Shown piece after piece: positions 1-7,373 of a stretch of 64,000 nucleotides of DNA. The notes beneath the pieces are model-generated. The model was given only the letters and a program-made list of their open reading frames with translations, was not told where the DNA came from and did not search any database. This DNA is from Chryseobacterium gotjawalense (lineage in GTDB: Bacteria; Bacteroidota; Bacteroidia; Flavobacteriales; Weeksellaceae): positions 1,674,001 to 1,738,000 of the forward strand of contig NZ_CP124855.1 of the NCBI RefSeq assembly GCF_030012525.1, given 5' to 3'. Position numbers and translations under genes: made by a program. How positions within the stretch are numbered: position 1 is the stretch's first letter; each line of letters begins with the position of its first letter.

Positions 1-1687
1 TTTTTGGAATGATGATCTTTTGTTTTCTATTGACCATTATATAAAAATTATACGCAAATACAAAGTGAGATATCCACATCATTGTACCGCCAATTGCCCG
101 CCATAACCAGTATGGAGCCATGAGTACCACACTTTGAATAAACGGTTTACTGTCCATCCAAAGCAATCCTTTCTGTGTAGAGCCGATCATGAGTGAAACG
201 GTATAAAACAGCAATCCGATTAAGGCCAACCAAAAGTGAATACCTACCATCGTTTTGGGTGGTTCTTTTCCGGTAATTCTTGGAACCAAAGTATAAATAA
301 ATGCCCAAAGCATAAAGGTGATAATCCCATACATCGTTAAATGCGAGTGAGCGACTGTAAAATCGGTAAAGTGCCAAATTAAATTCGTAAACCTAAATGC
401 TTCTACAGTTCCCTGCATTGAACCCGTGAAGTAGAAGACAATACCTATAAGATAAAATGGAAGAGTATAAGAAGTTTTCACCTGATGCCAAGCTCCATTA
501 AAAGTAAGTAAAAAATTGGCCGTCCCTGCCACGACGGGAATCACCATACCAACACTCGCCACAATAGCAACCGTCTGCATCCACCACGGAATGGCACTGA
601 AAATAAAGTGGTGACTTCCGATTAAAGTATAAAATATAATTTGGGTCCAAAAGGCCAGAATTCCTAAACTGTAAGAATAGATCGGTTTATTAAGCTGTTG
701 GGGAAGAAAATAATACATCAAACCCAATGTGAGAAACATGAACCACATTCCTACGCCCTGATGCATATAATAACCCTGAATGATTGTTTCTGCCAGTCCA
801 TCTTGCCACAAAGGAATATAAGCCACGACCAAAATAACAATAACGTACATCATTGCGGCAATAATATACCAGTTGGAAACATAGATTTCTTTGGTAACAC
901 GTTTCGCTACGGTCATCAGAAAGTTATAAAGTGAAAGAACAATTCCTGCAGCAAAAATTGCCATTATCGGCCAGATATACTCGCGGTATTCGCCACCGCC
1001 ATTATTAATTCCTGCCATTAATGAAACCGTTCCCGCCAATACTGCAACGTTCATAAGGATTAATGTATACCACCCTATTTTAAGACTGTGAATCTCTACA
1101 TTGCTCACCCGTGGAATTACATAATAGGAAAGTCCTACCATGGCAGCTGATGCCCAGCCCCAAAAAACCATGTTGGTGTGCACGGGACGAAGCCGCCCAA
1201 AACTTAACCAGCTGACATGATCCGCATCCGGCGCAACAAATTTAATACCCAGATACTCCCCGACTGTAGTCCCAAAAAGCAACCAGAAAACAGAAAAGCC
1301 CAGAAAATAAAGAATCAATTTTGCTAATTCCGGAGAAATATACTTTTGTGGAACGAAACTTTTTTTATGCGGAATAACCCTCAACTCTTCGATGGCGTTG
1401 ATATTATGGATAATTCCCTTTTCGTCTGAAGGAGGAATTTTACCAGAGAGTTGATTGGGCGGAAGTTGATAAGCCTCCTCGATTTTTCTTTTTTCGTAGA
1501 ACGCAAGTTCTTCGGGAGAAAGGTTTTCTAATTTTTTGTTGAATTCAGACAGCTTGCGCCGGTTACGCAGGTCTTTGTACGTAGCATAAGTCTTCACGAC
1601 GGCGATCAGCAAACCAACAAGTACCGGTATTAAAATAAGCAGTACGGTAATCTGAATTCCGGATTCCCCAAATATTGAATTATTCAT
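1..1687 (-). CDS. CcoN-like haem-copper oxidase subunit I (3' end missing)
   Basis: Polytopic membrane catalytic subunit of the haem-copper oxidase superfamily, nearest in motif style to cbb3-type CcoN; it would reduce O2 (or NO in reductase relatives) at a haem/CuB centre. The ATG lies at 1685-1687 and the frame is open to the window edge, so 562 residues are visible. An N-terminal membrane segment (about 12-32) is followed by a charged linker (35-115), then about a dozen helices. Visible ligand candidates are H170 (RPVHTN), H309 (YMHQG), H359/H360 (GSHHF), H439, H447 and H449 (HSH). The PIYSY motif (Y337/Y339) matches the active-site tyrosine helix of cbb3 oxidases. It follows the Rrf2 gene after 47 bp, probably in one transcript. 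Some nitric oxide reductases are close relatives, so the electron acceptor is not settled. Confidence 0.8.
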   Translation of the reverse strand, partial: MNNSIFGESGIQITVLLILIPVLVGLLIAVVKTYATYKDLRNRRKLSEFNKKLENLSPEELAFYEKRKIEEAYQLPPNQLSGKIPPSDEKGIIHNINAIEELRVIPHKKSFVPQKYISPELAKLILYFLGFSVFWLLFGTTVGEYLGIKFVAPDADHVSWLSFGRLRPVHTNMVFWGWASAAMVGLSYYVIPRVSNVEIHSLKIGWYTLILMNVAVLAGTVSLMAGINNGGGEYREYIWPIMAIFAAGIVLSLYNFLMTVAKRVTKEIYVSNWYIIAAMMYVIVILVVAYIPLWQDGLAETIIQGYYMHQGVGMWFMFLTLGLMYYFLPQQLNKPIYSYSLGILAFWTQIIFYTLIGSHHFIFSAIPWWMQTVAIVASVGMVIPVVAGTANFLLTFNGAWHQVKTSYTLPFYLIGIVFYFTGSMQGTVEAFRFTNLIWHFTDFTVAHSHLTMYGIITFMLWAFIYTLVPRITGKEPPKTMVGIHFWLALIGLLFYTVSLMIGSTQKGLLWMDSKPFIQSVVLMAPYWLWRAIGGTMMWISHFVFAYNFYIMVNRKQKIIIPK

Positions 1688-1734
1688 ATGGAAATATTAA
1701 AAGATAAAATTGTCCTTTATTGCAGTAAAAAAAG

Positions 1735-2169
1735 CTACCGTTTCAAAAACGTTATTCCATCAGAAACCTCTTCAGCCAGTAATTTCAAAGAAGTATTACT
1801 CAAGGTTTCTTTCATTTCCTCCCGAATCTTTCTAAAATTGAAGTGCATTGGACAAGGCTTCTGTCCATCACATCTTCTAAGACCAAGAGTACAATTTTCA
1901 AAAATCCCATCACCATCAATCGCCAACACAATGTTTAAGAGTGATATTGTATTTAAATGTTCTTCCGTTATAAAAAAACCTCCGGTAGGACCTTTTAAGG
2001 AAGAAAGTATTTCGGTTTTAGTTAATTTCTGTAAAATCTTCGCCATAAATGCAGGCGGAGAATCAGTATGTTTTGCAACTTCTATTAGACTTACTTTATG
2101 ATTATTGCGGGAATGTTTAGCGACATAAATGGCTGCACGAATTCCATATTCGCATGATTTTGAAAACAT
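1735..2169 (-). CDS. Rrf2-family Fe-S transcriptional regulator
   Basis: A 144-residue winged-helix Rrf2 regulator. The N-terminal half has the typical Rrf2 DNA-binding layout, including KGPTGGFF near residues 59-66. Cys93, Cys100 and Cys106 form a C-X6-C-X5-C pattern, the usual Fe-S ligand triad of NsrR/IscR-type members, so a cluster sensing NO, O2 or iron status is likely. It is the first gene of a two-gene unit with the CcoN-like oxidase and has a strong Bacteroidetes-type promoter just upstream, with a small palindrome at the expected transcription start. The signal sensed is inferred, not shown. Confidence 0.88.
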   Translation of the reverse strand: MFSKSCEYGIRAAIYVAKHSRNNHKVSLIEVAKHTDSPPAFMAKILQKLTKTEILSSLKGPTGGFFITEEHLNTISLLNIVLAIDGDGIFENCTLGLRRCDGQKPCPMHFNFRKIREEMKETLSNTSLKLLAEEVSDGITFLKR

Positions 2170-2172
2170 ATC

Positions 2173-2183
2173 TTACTAAGTAA
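2173..2183. promoter_or_regulatory. Perfect 11-bp palindrome, candidate Rrf2 operator
   Basis: TTACTAAGTAA is a perfect 5-1-5 inverted repeat located 4 bp upstream of the Rrf2 start codon and 3 bp downstream of the -7 element, where a bound repressor would block initiation. Autoregulation is common for Rrf2 proteins, but the match to any known operator is untested. Confidence 0.35.
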
Positions 2184-2186
2184 CAA

Positions 2187-2217
2187 CAAATGTAGAAAAA
2201 ATAATAATAAAAGACAA
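2187..2217 (-). promoter_or_regulatory. Bacteroidetes sigma-A promoter for Rrf2-oxidase operon
   Basis: On the minus strand the sequence reads TTG, 20 bp, then TACATTTG. This fits the Bacteroidetes consensus of a -33 TTG and a -7 TANNTTTG. The -7 element ends 17 bp before the start codon. Confidence 0.65.
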
Positions 2218-2268
2218 CACCGTCTTCTATTATTTTTCTTTGAATTTAAAAATAAATGGAATTTTAAT

Positions 2269-3135
2269 TTAAGCCATCAAAGGAATATGAATATTCATTT
2301 TGAATTCTTTATTGATGGCTTCAATAAAATGAGCGGATAAAAGCGGAGATGCTTTTTCGATATTCTGATGGACAAAGAAATACAGATTTTCTAAACCTTC
2401 TTTTTCCCAAATTTTAATGCGGTCTATCCAATCATCGAGTCGCGTGTAATCGCTGTCTGCATTGGCTCCGACGTATCTGATAAATGCAGTCGGTGTGGTA
2501 AGACGCATGTGCAGCATATCTCTTCTGCCCGCCGTATCTACGATGATATTGGTAACAGCATATTTTTCAAAAAGATCCATTGTTTTGTTGAAAATTTCTT
2601 CATCTGCAAACCATTCGCTATTTCGTAACTCTATGGCGAGGGGAACTTCTTTTGGCCAGTCGTGCACAAATTTTTCCAACCGCTCATAATCTTTTGGTTT
2701 AAAATTATCGTGAAGCTGAAGGAAAACCATTCCCAGTTTTTCATCAAAATTTAAAACGGAGGTTGCAAATTGCGTAACGACATCTGTAATGTTTAACAAT
2801 CTTCGAAAATGTGAAACCGTATTTGGGATTTTCGGAAAGAATTTAAAATCAGCAGGTGTTTTTTCTTTCCAGGTCAGCACCTGATCCGGTGAAGGCATTC
2901 CGTAAAAAGTTGCATTCAGCTCAATCGAATTAAACTGTGTAGAATAATAGGTTAATTCGTCTTTGGTTCCTTTTGGATAAAATCCTTTCAGATCGGTTTT
3001 GTTCCATTTGGCACATCCAATAAAAACATTTAATTTTTTGGATTTATTGTCCTTTAAAATTTCTTCCGTTCTCGGATGATCTTTGGGAAGGGTAAAATCA
3101 ATTTGCGATGGGTCTTCAACTTGTCCGAATTTCAT
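2269..3135 (-). CDS. DUF72 (YecE-like) protein
   Basis: A 288-residue protein of the DUF72/YecE family, TIM-barrel-like cytosolic proteins whose biochemical role is not established. Family hallmarks are the early IGCAKWN segment, FNSIELNATFYGMP, FKFFPKIP, and the LAIELRNSEWF motif in the middle of the chain. The length is normal for the family, and the start codon is followed directly by a typical short lead-in. It is separated from the Rrf2 operon by about 100 bp without an obvious hairpin terminator, and from nrdA by a clear one, so it is probably transcribed alone. Confidence 0.85.
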   Translation of the reverse strand: MKFGQVEDPSQIDFTLPKDHPRTEEILKDNKSKKLNVFIGCAKWNKTDLKGFYPKGTKDELTYYSTQFNSIELNATFYGMPSPDQVLTWKEKTPADFKFFPKIPNTVSHFRRLLNITDVVTQFATSVLNFDEKLGMVFLQLHDNFKPKDYERLEKFVHDWPKEVPLAIELRNSEWFADEEIFNKTMDLFEKYAVTNIIVDTAGRRDMLHMRLTTPTAFIRYVGANADSDYTRLDDWIDRIKIWEKEGLENLYFFVHQNIEKASPLLSAHFIEAINKEFKMNIHIPLMA

Positions 3136-3204
3136 AATGGTTATAATTTGAGGCTTAAAGTTATGGAATTTTGAATTTATCCGGTCATCATTAAACCAAT
3201 TTTA

Positions 3205-3240
3205 ATTAAAAAACCACAGAAATAATTCCGTGGTTTTTCT
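3205..3240 (-). terminator. Terminator after nrdA
   Basis: A 9-bp inverted repeat (AAAAACCAC at 3209-3217, GTGGTTTTT at 3230-3238) has A-runs on its left side that give a T-tract on the minus strand, about 35 bp after the nrdA stop. The right side is also T-rich, so it may act in both directions. Confidence 0.7.
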
Positions 3241-3267
3241 TTGCTCTTTGCTCTTTGCTCTTTGCTC
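3240..3267. repeat. Four perfect TTTGCTC heptamers
   Basis: Four head-to-tail copies of TTTGCTC lie between the nrdA stop codon (3272-3274) and its terminator. They are outside any coding region, so length changes would affect only the nrdA 3' untranslated region. Confidence 0.9.
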
Positions 3268-3271
3268 TAAA

Positions 3272-4927
3272 TTACGCTTCACAACTTGAACACGTCACAA
3301 AATTCACCATCATTTCCTTAGAAACAGAAGAACTTCTTTGATAATACAAAGATTTTACTCCTTTTTTCCAGGCTTCGATATACAGGTAATTCACATCTTT
3401 CACGGGCATGGTCGATGGAATCTGTAAATTCAATGATTGCGCCTGATCGATGTACTGTTGTCTTTGTGCCGCCTGAGAAATAATTTCCATTGGAGAAATC
3501 TCTCTGAACGTTTTAAATACTGCTTTTTCTTCGTCACTTAATTCCGGGATATTCTGAACAGAACCGTGATTCAACATAATGGTTCTCCACGTATCTTCGT
3601 TGTCTATTCCTTTTTCCTGAAGTAATTTTGCGAGGTATTTATTTTTACGCATAAAGTTTCCTTTCGCCAAACCTGCCTTATAATAATTGGAAGCAAACGG
3701 CTCGATTCCCGGCGAAGTTTGTCCTAAAATTGCAGAACTGGAAGTGGTAGGCGCAATCGCCATGGTGGTGGTATTTCTTAAACCATAACCTTTCAATAAT
3801 TCCGGTTCACCGTAAATATTTGCCAATTCCTGAGACGCGATCACCGACTGTTCTTTGATCTGTCTGAACGCTTTTGCATTAAACTGAGTTGCCTCAAAAC
3901 TTTCAAACGGAATCCTATTTTTCTGCAGATAAGAATGATATCCAAGAACTCCCAAACCAAGCGCTCTGTGACGCAAAGCAAAAGTTCTGGCGCCATTTAA
4001 ATAATAATTCCCTTCTGTTTTTTCAATAAATTCAGACAAAACAGCATCTAAGAAATAGATCGCCAATTTCACGGCATCGGTATCTTTCCATTCGTCATAC
4101 AATTCTAAGTTCATCGAAGAAAGACAGCAGATAAAAGATTCTGCTTCGCTGGAAGGCAGCATGATTTCAGAACACAAGTTACTCGCATTCACGGTCATTC
4201 CTAAATCCTTATAAACCTGAGGTTTGTTTCTATTCACATTATCGGTAAAGAAAATATACGGCAAACCTTTCTGCTGGCGACTTTCAAGCACCCGCGCCCA
4301 GATTTTGCGTTTGTCCATATCACCATCGATCATGTCCTGCATCCAGTAATCCGGCACACAAATTCCGGTGAACAAATTCTGGATCGGACTTCCAATATCT
4401 TTAATCGATAAAAATTCTTCGATATCTCCGTGGTCCACATCCAGATACGCAGCAAAAGCACCACGCCGAACGCCACCTTGCGAAACCACATCCATCGCAG
4501 TATCATACAATTTCATAAAAGAAACGGCACCCGAAGATTTCCCGTTATCGGTTACTGCGGTTCCCCGATTTCTCAGCTCTCCGAAATAGCCGGAAGTTCC
4601 GCCGCCAATTTTGGTCTGCATGATCACTTCGCCTAATTTGTGCGTAATTCCTTCGATATTATCCGGTACGTGAACATTGAAACAGGAAATTGGCAAACCT
4701 CTTTCCGTTCCCATATTGGCCCAAACCGGTGATGAAAAACTGATCCAACCTTTTCTGATCATTTCTTCGAAAGCAGGTTGCAATTCAGGTTTATATAATC
4801 TTTTGGCGGCAGCAGAAGTAATTCTGAGGATTGCACCGTCAACAGTTTCTCCTTTTAATAAATATCCCCGGTTCAACATTTGCTCCGACTCTTCGTTCAG
4901 CCACCAAATTTTGTTTTGTTCTTCCAT
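3272..4927 (-). CDS. nrdA: Ribonucleoside-diphosphate reductase alpha subunit, no ATP-cone
   Basis: Catalytic large subunit of class I ribonucleotide reductase, which makes deoxynucleotides with the radical supplied by NrdB. Visible catalytic features are C82 (SCF), N250-L-C252-S-E254 (thiyl radical site), C267/C268, the paired tyrosines in SLYYQRSS that relay the radical, and the C-terminal redox pair C546/C549 (CSSCEA). At 551 residues it is about 200 shorter than the E. coli enzyme: the catalytic domain begins almost at once, so the N-terminal ATP-cone that senses overall dATP is absent. It follows nrdB on the same strand after a 402 bp spacer that contains two repeat elements, so co-transcription is likely but not certain. 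Confidence 0.96.
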   Translation of the reverse strand: MEEQNKIWWLNEESEQMLNRGYLLKGETVDGAILRITSAAAKRLYKPELQPAFEEMIRKGWISFSSPVWANMGTERGLPISCFNVHVPDNIEGITHKLGEVIMQTKIGGGTSGYFGELRNRGTAVTDNGKSSGAVSFMKLYDTAMDVVSQGGVRRGAFAAYLDVDHGDIEEFLSIKDIGSPIQNLFTGICVPDYWMQDMIDGDMDKRKIWARVLESRQQKGLPYIFFTDNVNRNKPQVYKDLGMTVNASNLCSEIMLPSSEAESFICCLSSMNLELYDEWKDTDAVKLAIYFLDAVLSEFIEKTEGNYYLNGARTFALRHRALGLGVLGYHSYLQKNRIPFESFEATQFNAKAFRQIKEQSVIASQELANIYGEPELLKGYGLRNTTTMAIAPTTSSSAILGQTSPGIEPFASNYYKAGLAKGNFMRKNKYLAKLLQEKGIDNEDTWRTIMLNHGSVQNIPELSDEEKAVFKTFREISPMEIISQAAQRQQYIDQAQSLNLQIPSTMPVKDVNYLYIEAWKKGVKSLYYQRSSSVSKEMMVNFVTCSSCEA

Positions 4928-5016
4928 AATTCTCTTTCTCTAAAAATGTACCGCGTACAAATGTGTTTTTTTTATTAATTTTTTTGAAGCATTAAATGTT
5001 TGCTTCTTCTAAAGTT

Positions 5017-5092
5017 CAGTCCCGCTTTTCACTGTACCTTTTTATTTTTCCGAGAAAAAATAAAAAGGATGCCGTTCCAATCGGGGCTATTA
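5017..5092. repeat. Family B palindromic intergenic element, copy 1
   Basis: A ~76 bp element with AGTCCCG at the left and CGGGGCT near the right end pairing as outer arms. An inner near-perfect hairpin has CCTTTTTATTTTTC (5037-5050) facing its complement (5054-5068, one extra A). A diverged copy lies at 25794-25869. The layout (outer arms, T-rich inner hairpin, GGATGCCG on the right flank) is shared. It sits in the nrdB-nrdA spacer. Confidence 0.75.
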
Positions 5093-5229
5093 ATTTCTGT
5101 CTTTTGTTTTTCGAAGATTTCTTATCTACAAATAAGTTTCGGCTAAGGCCAGTTCGTATTGATAATGATTTATCTTAAATCTTTGGCATTGCACTTTTCT
5201 TTTTTTTAACACCAATCACCTTTTACATT

Positions 5230-5320
5230 CCCAGTTGCGCCCCGACTTGAACGGAAATCCTTTTTGTGGAGCAAAGCGGAACAAAAAGATTGGGAGTGGA
5301 AGGCGGATTAAGGCGCCCAA
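5230..5320. repeat. Family A intergenic element, copy 1
   Basis: A ~91 bp element beginning CCCAGTTGCG and ending GGCGCCCAA, with a central imperfect hairpin (ATCCTTTTTGT facing ACAAAAAGAT). It shares order and spacing with copies at 12715-12803 and 24304-24397. It lies immediately downstream of the nrdB stop codon. The rest of the 4928-5329 spacer holds no gene I can support. Confidence 0.8.
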
Positions 5321-5329
5321 ATAAAAATT

Positions 5330-6304
5330 TTAAAACAAATCGTTTTCCGTAATACTCTTATCGTGTTTGGTATAATCTACCGGCCTTTTAGCAAAGAAAT
5401 CATCCATCGAATTGGCGAAAACTTCTTCCTCGAACCAAACCATTGGTCGGTATTGTTCCGGCGTAATATTGTAACGGGTTTTCATATTGATCTTCTTCAA
5501 ACTGTCATCTACACGGAATTTCATGAAGTTCAACAAGTTTTCTTTGCTGACGTTATCGATTTCGCCCATTTCGAAGATCCAATCCAGAATTTCTTCTTCT
5601 ACATTGATTGAATGATCAACCAAAGTGTAAATATCTTCGATATCGGAATCGGTTAGCAAATCCGGTTGTTCCTGACGGATTTTGTTGATCAGATAAATCC
5701 CGGCGTTGGCGTGAATCTGCTCATCTACGGAAGTCCAGGCAATAATATTGGACACATTTTTCATATATCCTTTGAATCGTGTAAACGACAAAATAATGGC
5801 AAACTGAGAAAACAAAGAAACGTTCTCTATTAAAATACTGAACAGCAATAAAGACGATACATATTCTTTCTGCGAGGTAGAATTTGCGTGCTTTAAAACA
5901 TTGGAAAGAAAATCAATTCTTTTTTTGATGGCAGGAATTTCGATAACCTGGTTAAAAGCATCATTATATCCTAAAACTTCGAGCAAACGGGAATAGGCTT
6001 CGGAATGGCGAAATTCGCATTCTGCAAAAGTAGCACCCAATCCGTTAAGTTCCGGTTTTGGCATGTGACTGTAAAGATTCCCCCAAAAAGTCTTGACAGA
6101 AACCTCGATTTGAGCAATGGCCAAAAGCGCATTTTTAATCGCGTTTTTTTCATGGGGTTCTAACTGAGAGTGGAAATCCTGGACATCAGCGGTAAAATCC
6201 ACCTCTGAATGCACCCAAAATGATTTGTTAATAGCTTCCACAAACTGTAAGATTTCGGGATACTCAAATGGTTTATATCCAATTCTTTTGTCAAAAATTC
6301 CCAT
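5330..6304 (-). CDS. nrdB: Ribonucleoside-diphosphate reductase beta subunit
   Basis: Radical-generating small subunit of class I ribonucleotide reductase (324 residues). Dimetal ligands are visible as E67, E97 and H100 (EFRH), E160, E195 and H198 (DEQIH). Y104 sits four residues after H100, the place of the stable tyrosyl radical in class Ia enzymes. No ATP-cone precedes the ferritin-like core, although some flavobacterial NrdB proteins carry one. It is the first gene of the nrdB-nrdA pair. A possible -7 element TATTTTTG (minus strand, 6429-6436) lies about 125 bp upstream. Confidence 0.96.
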   Translation of the reverse strand: MGIFDKRIGYKPFEYPEILQFVEAINKSFWVHSEVDFTADVQDFHSQLEPHEKNAIKNALLAIAQIEVSVKTFWGNLYSHMPKPELNGLGATFAECEFRHSEAYSRLLEVLGYNDAFNQVIEIPAIKKRIDFLSNVLKHANSTSQKEYVSSLLLFSILIENVSLFSQFAIILSFTRFKGYMKNVSNIIAWTSVDEQIHANAGIYLINKIRQEQPDLLTDSDIEDIYTLVDHSINVEEEILDWIFEMGEIDNVSKENLLNFMKFRVDDSLKKINMKTRYNITPEQYRPMVWFEEEVFANSMDDFFAKRPVDYTKHDKSITENDLF

Positions 6305-6724
6305 AGTAAAACTTAATTTTTAGAGCACTTCTCCTGGAAAAGTGAAATTATATAACGAAATGATTATTAGCTGTTTACAAAATGAATGAACCCAAAAACA
6401 GCGTATTTTACCTTTAATGCGTTCCGTACAAAAATAGGAAATGAAACCGTAAGAAGAAAGTCACAATCATTAATTAACTGACTACAAGGGGTAAAAGTTT
6501 TCCACAATCACACAGACCTTGCTTTCCCATTACCTTTATCTGACGAAGCTAACCGGATTACGTCCTAAAGCGCAAAAACACATCAAACAAAACACTACAA
6601 AACACCTAAACAATGTATATAGGAACTAAACACTCTATTTCCAGATTATGATATTAGCCATTTCAACACCAATTAGTTCACGTGAAAAGAGCGCTTCTGG
6701 TTTTAATACATTTCGATTTTGAGA
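6305..6724. other. Non-coding leader region upstream of nrdB
   Basis: About 420 bp with no supportable gene. It contains a TANNTTTG-type match for nrdB on the minus strand (6429-6436) without a well-spaced -33 TTG. Short open frames here lack start signals and family resemblance. I see no tRNA or recognisable structured RNA. Confidence 0.6.
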
Positions 6725-6762
6725 CCAAAAAAAGTTCCCAATATAAAAATTGGAAACTTTTG
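6725..6762 (-). terminator. Terminator after secreted-protein pair
   Basis: AAAGTTCCCAAT (6731-6742) pairs with ATTGGAAACTTT (6749-6760) with one mismatch. The A-run at 6727-6733 provides a T-tract on the minus strand, about 80 bp after the stop at 6842. Confidence 0.7.
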
Positions 6763-6841
6763 TATTTACTTTTATTTGTATTTTAAAAAAAAACAGTACT
6801 TGTATCTTTAAAAACATTTTAAAAATTATCGTACCAGGTTA

Positions 6842-7357
6842 CTACTTCCAAAAGCTCCAGACTGCCCCATTGTAGCAAGCAACCTGTTTTGCTCCGGAGA
6901 GATACACCATCATTCCTGGCGAAGGACTTACAATATCAGTGTAAGCATTGACGGTGGGCAAAATCATGGCTTTATTCGCATCAGACAAAATCAGGATACC
7001 GTTGGCTGTTTCTGCTGCAGGATTAGATCCGATGATTACTTTAGCACTTGTCTGCTCTGATTCGAAAGCAGGTGTGGCGGGCACAACACCCGAGTTTACA
7101 ATTGTCAGGTCTTTCCAGGAACCGGTTAATTTCACCTTGATTTTTTTATCAGCAGCATCAAAAATAATTGTTCCAGGAACTGCTGCTGTTACGGAAGCAG
7201 CTGCATCTACATAGGGCAAAATTATTCCTTTATTTTCGGTCCCAAATTCCAGAGACACCGAAGTGTTGGTTGGTGATGTCTTGCCTGTTCCGATGATGAC
7301 CTGGCCATAAGTTAAAGTTGAAAACAAAACCAATGCTATAAATGTTGTATTTTTCAT
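6842..7357 (-). CDS. Secreted protein with two internal VFD/W modules
   Basis: A 171-residue protein with a signal peptide (residues 1-18, cleavage after TYG). No family function is recognised. Two related segments are visible: NKGIILPYVDA... PGTIIFD ... GSWKDL and NKAMILPTVNA ... PGMMVYL ... GAVWSFW, each pairing a [KG]xxILP start with a PGxx[IV][FY] step and ending at a tryptophan. The C-terminal end of the upstream secreted protein carries the same pattern (EGMLVFD ... GTAWTCL). It follows that gene after 16 bp, so the two are almost certainly one transcript and act outside the cytoplasm, perhaps at the surface. Confidence 0.75.
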   Translation of the reverse strand: MKNTTFIALVLFSTLTYGQVIIGTGKTSPTNTSVSLEFGTENKGIILPYVDAAASVTAAVPGTIIFDAADKKIKVKLTGSWKDLTIVNSGVVPATPAFESEQTSAKVIIGSNPAAETANGILILSDANKAMILPTVNAYTDIVSPSPGMMVYLSGAKQVACYNGAVWSFWK

Positions 7358-7373
7358 GTTTGTGTTTTTATTA

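Noticed and set aside
1688-2101. 137-residue plus-strand frame opposite the Rrf2 gene
   Set aside because: Completely antisense to the Rrf2 gene, with no separate promoter or homologous features.
6635-6817. 60-residue minus-strand frame in the nrdB-secreted gene gap
   Set aside because: It runs through a terminator hairpin, has low-complexity aromatic composition and no start signal.
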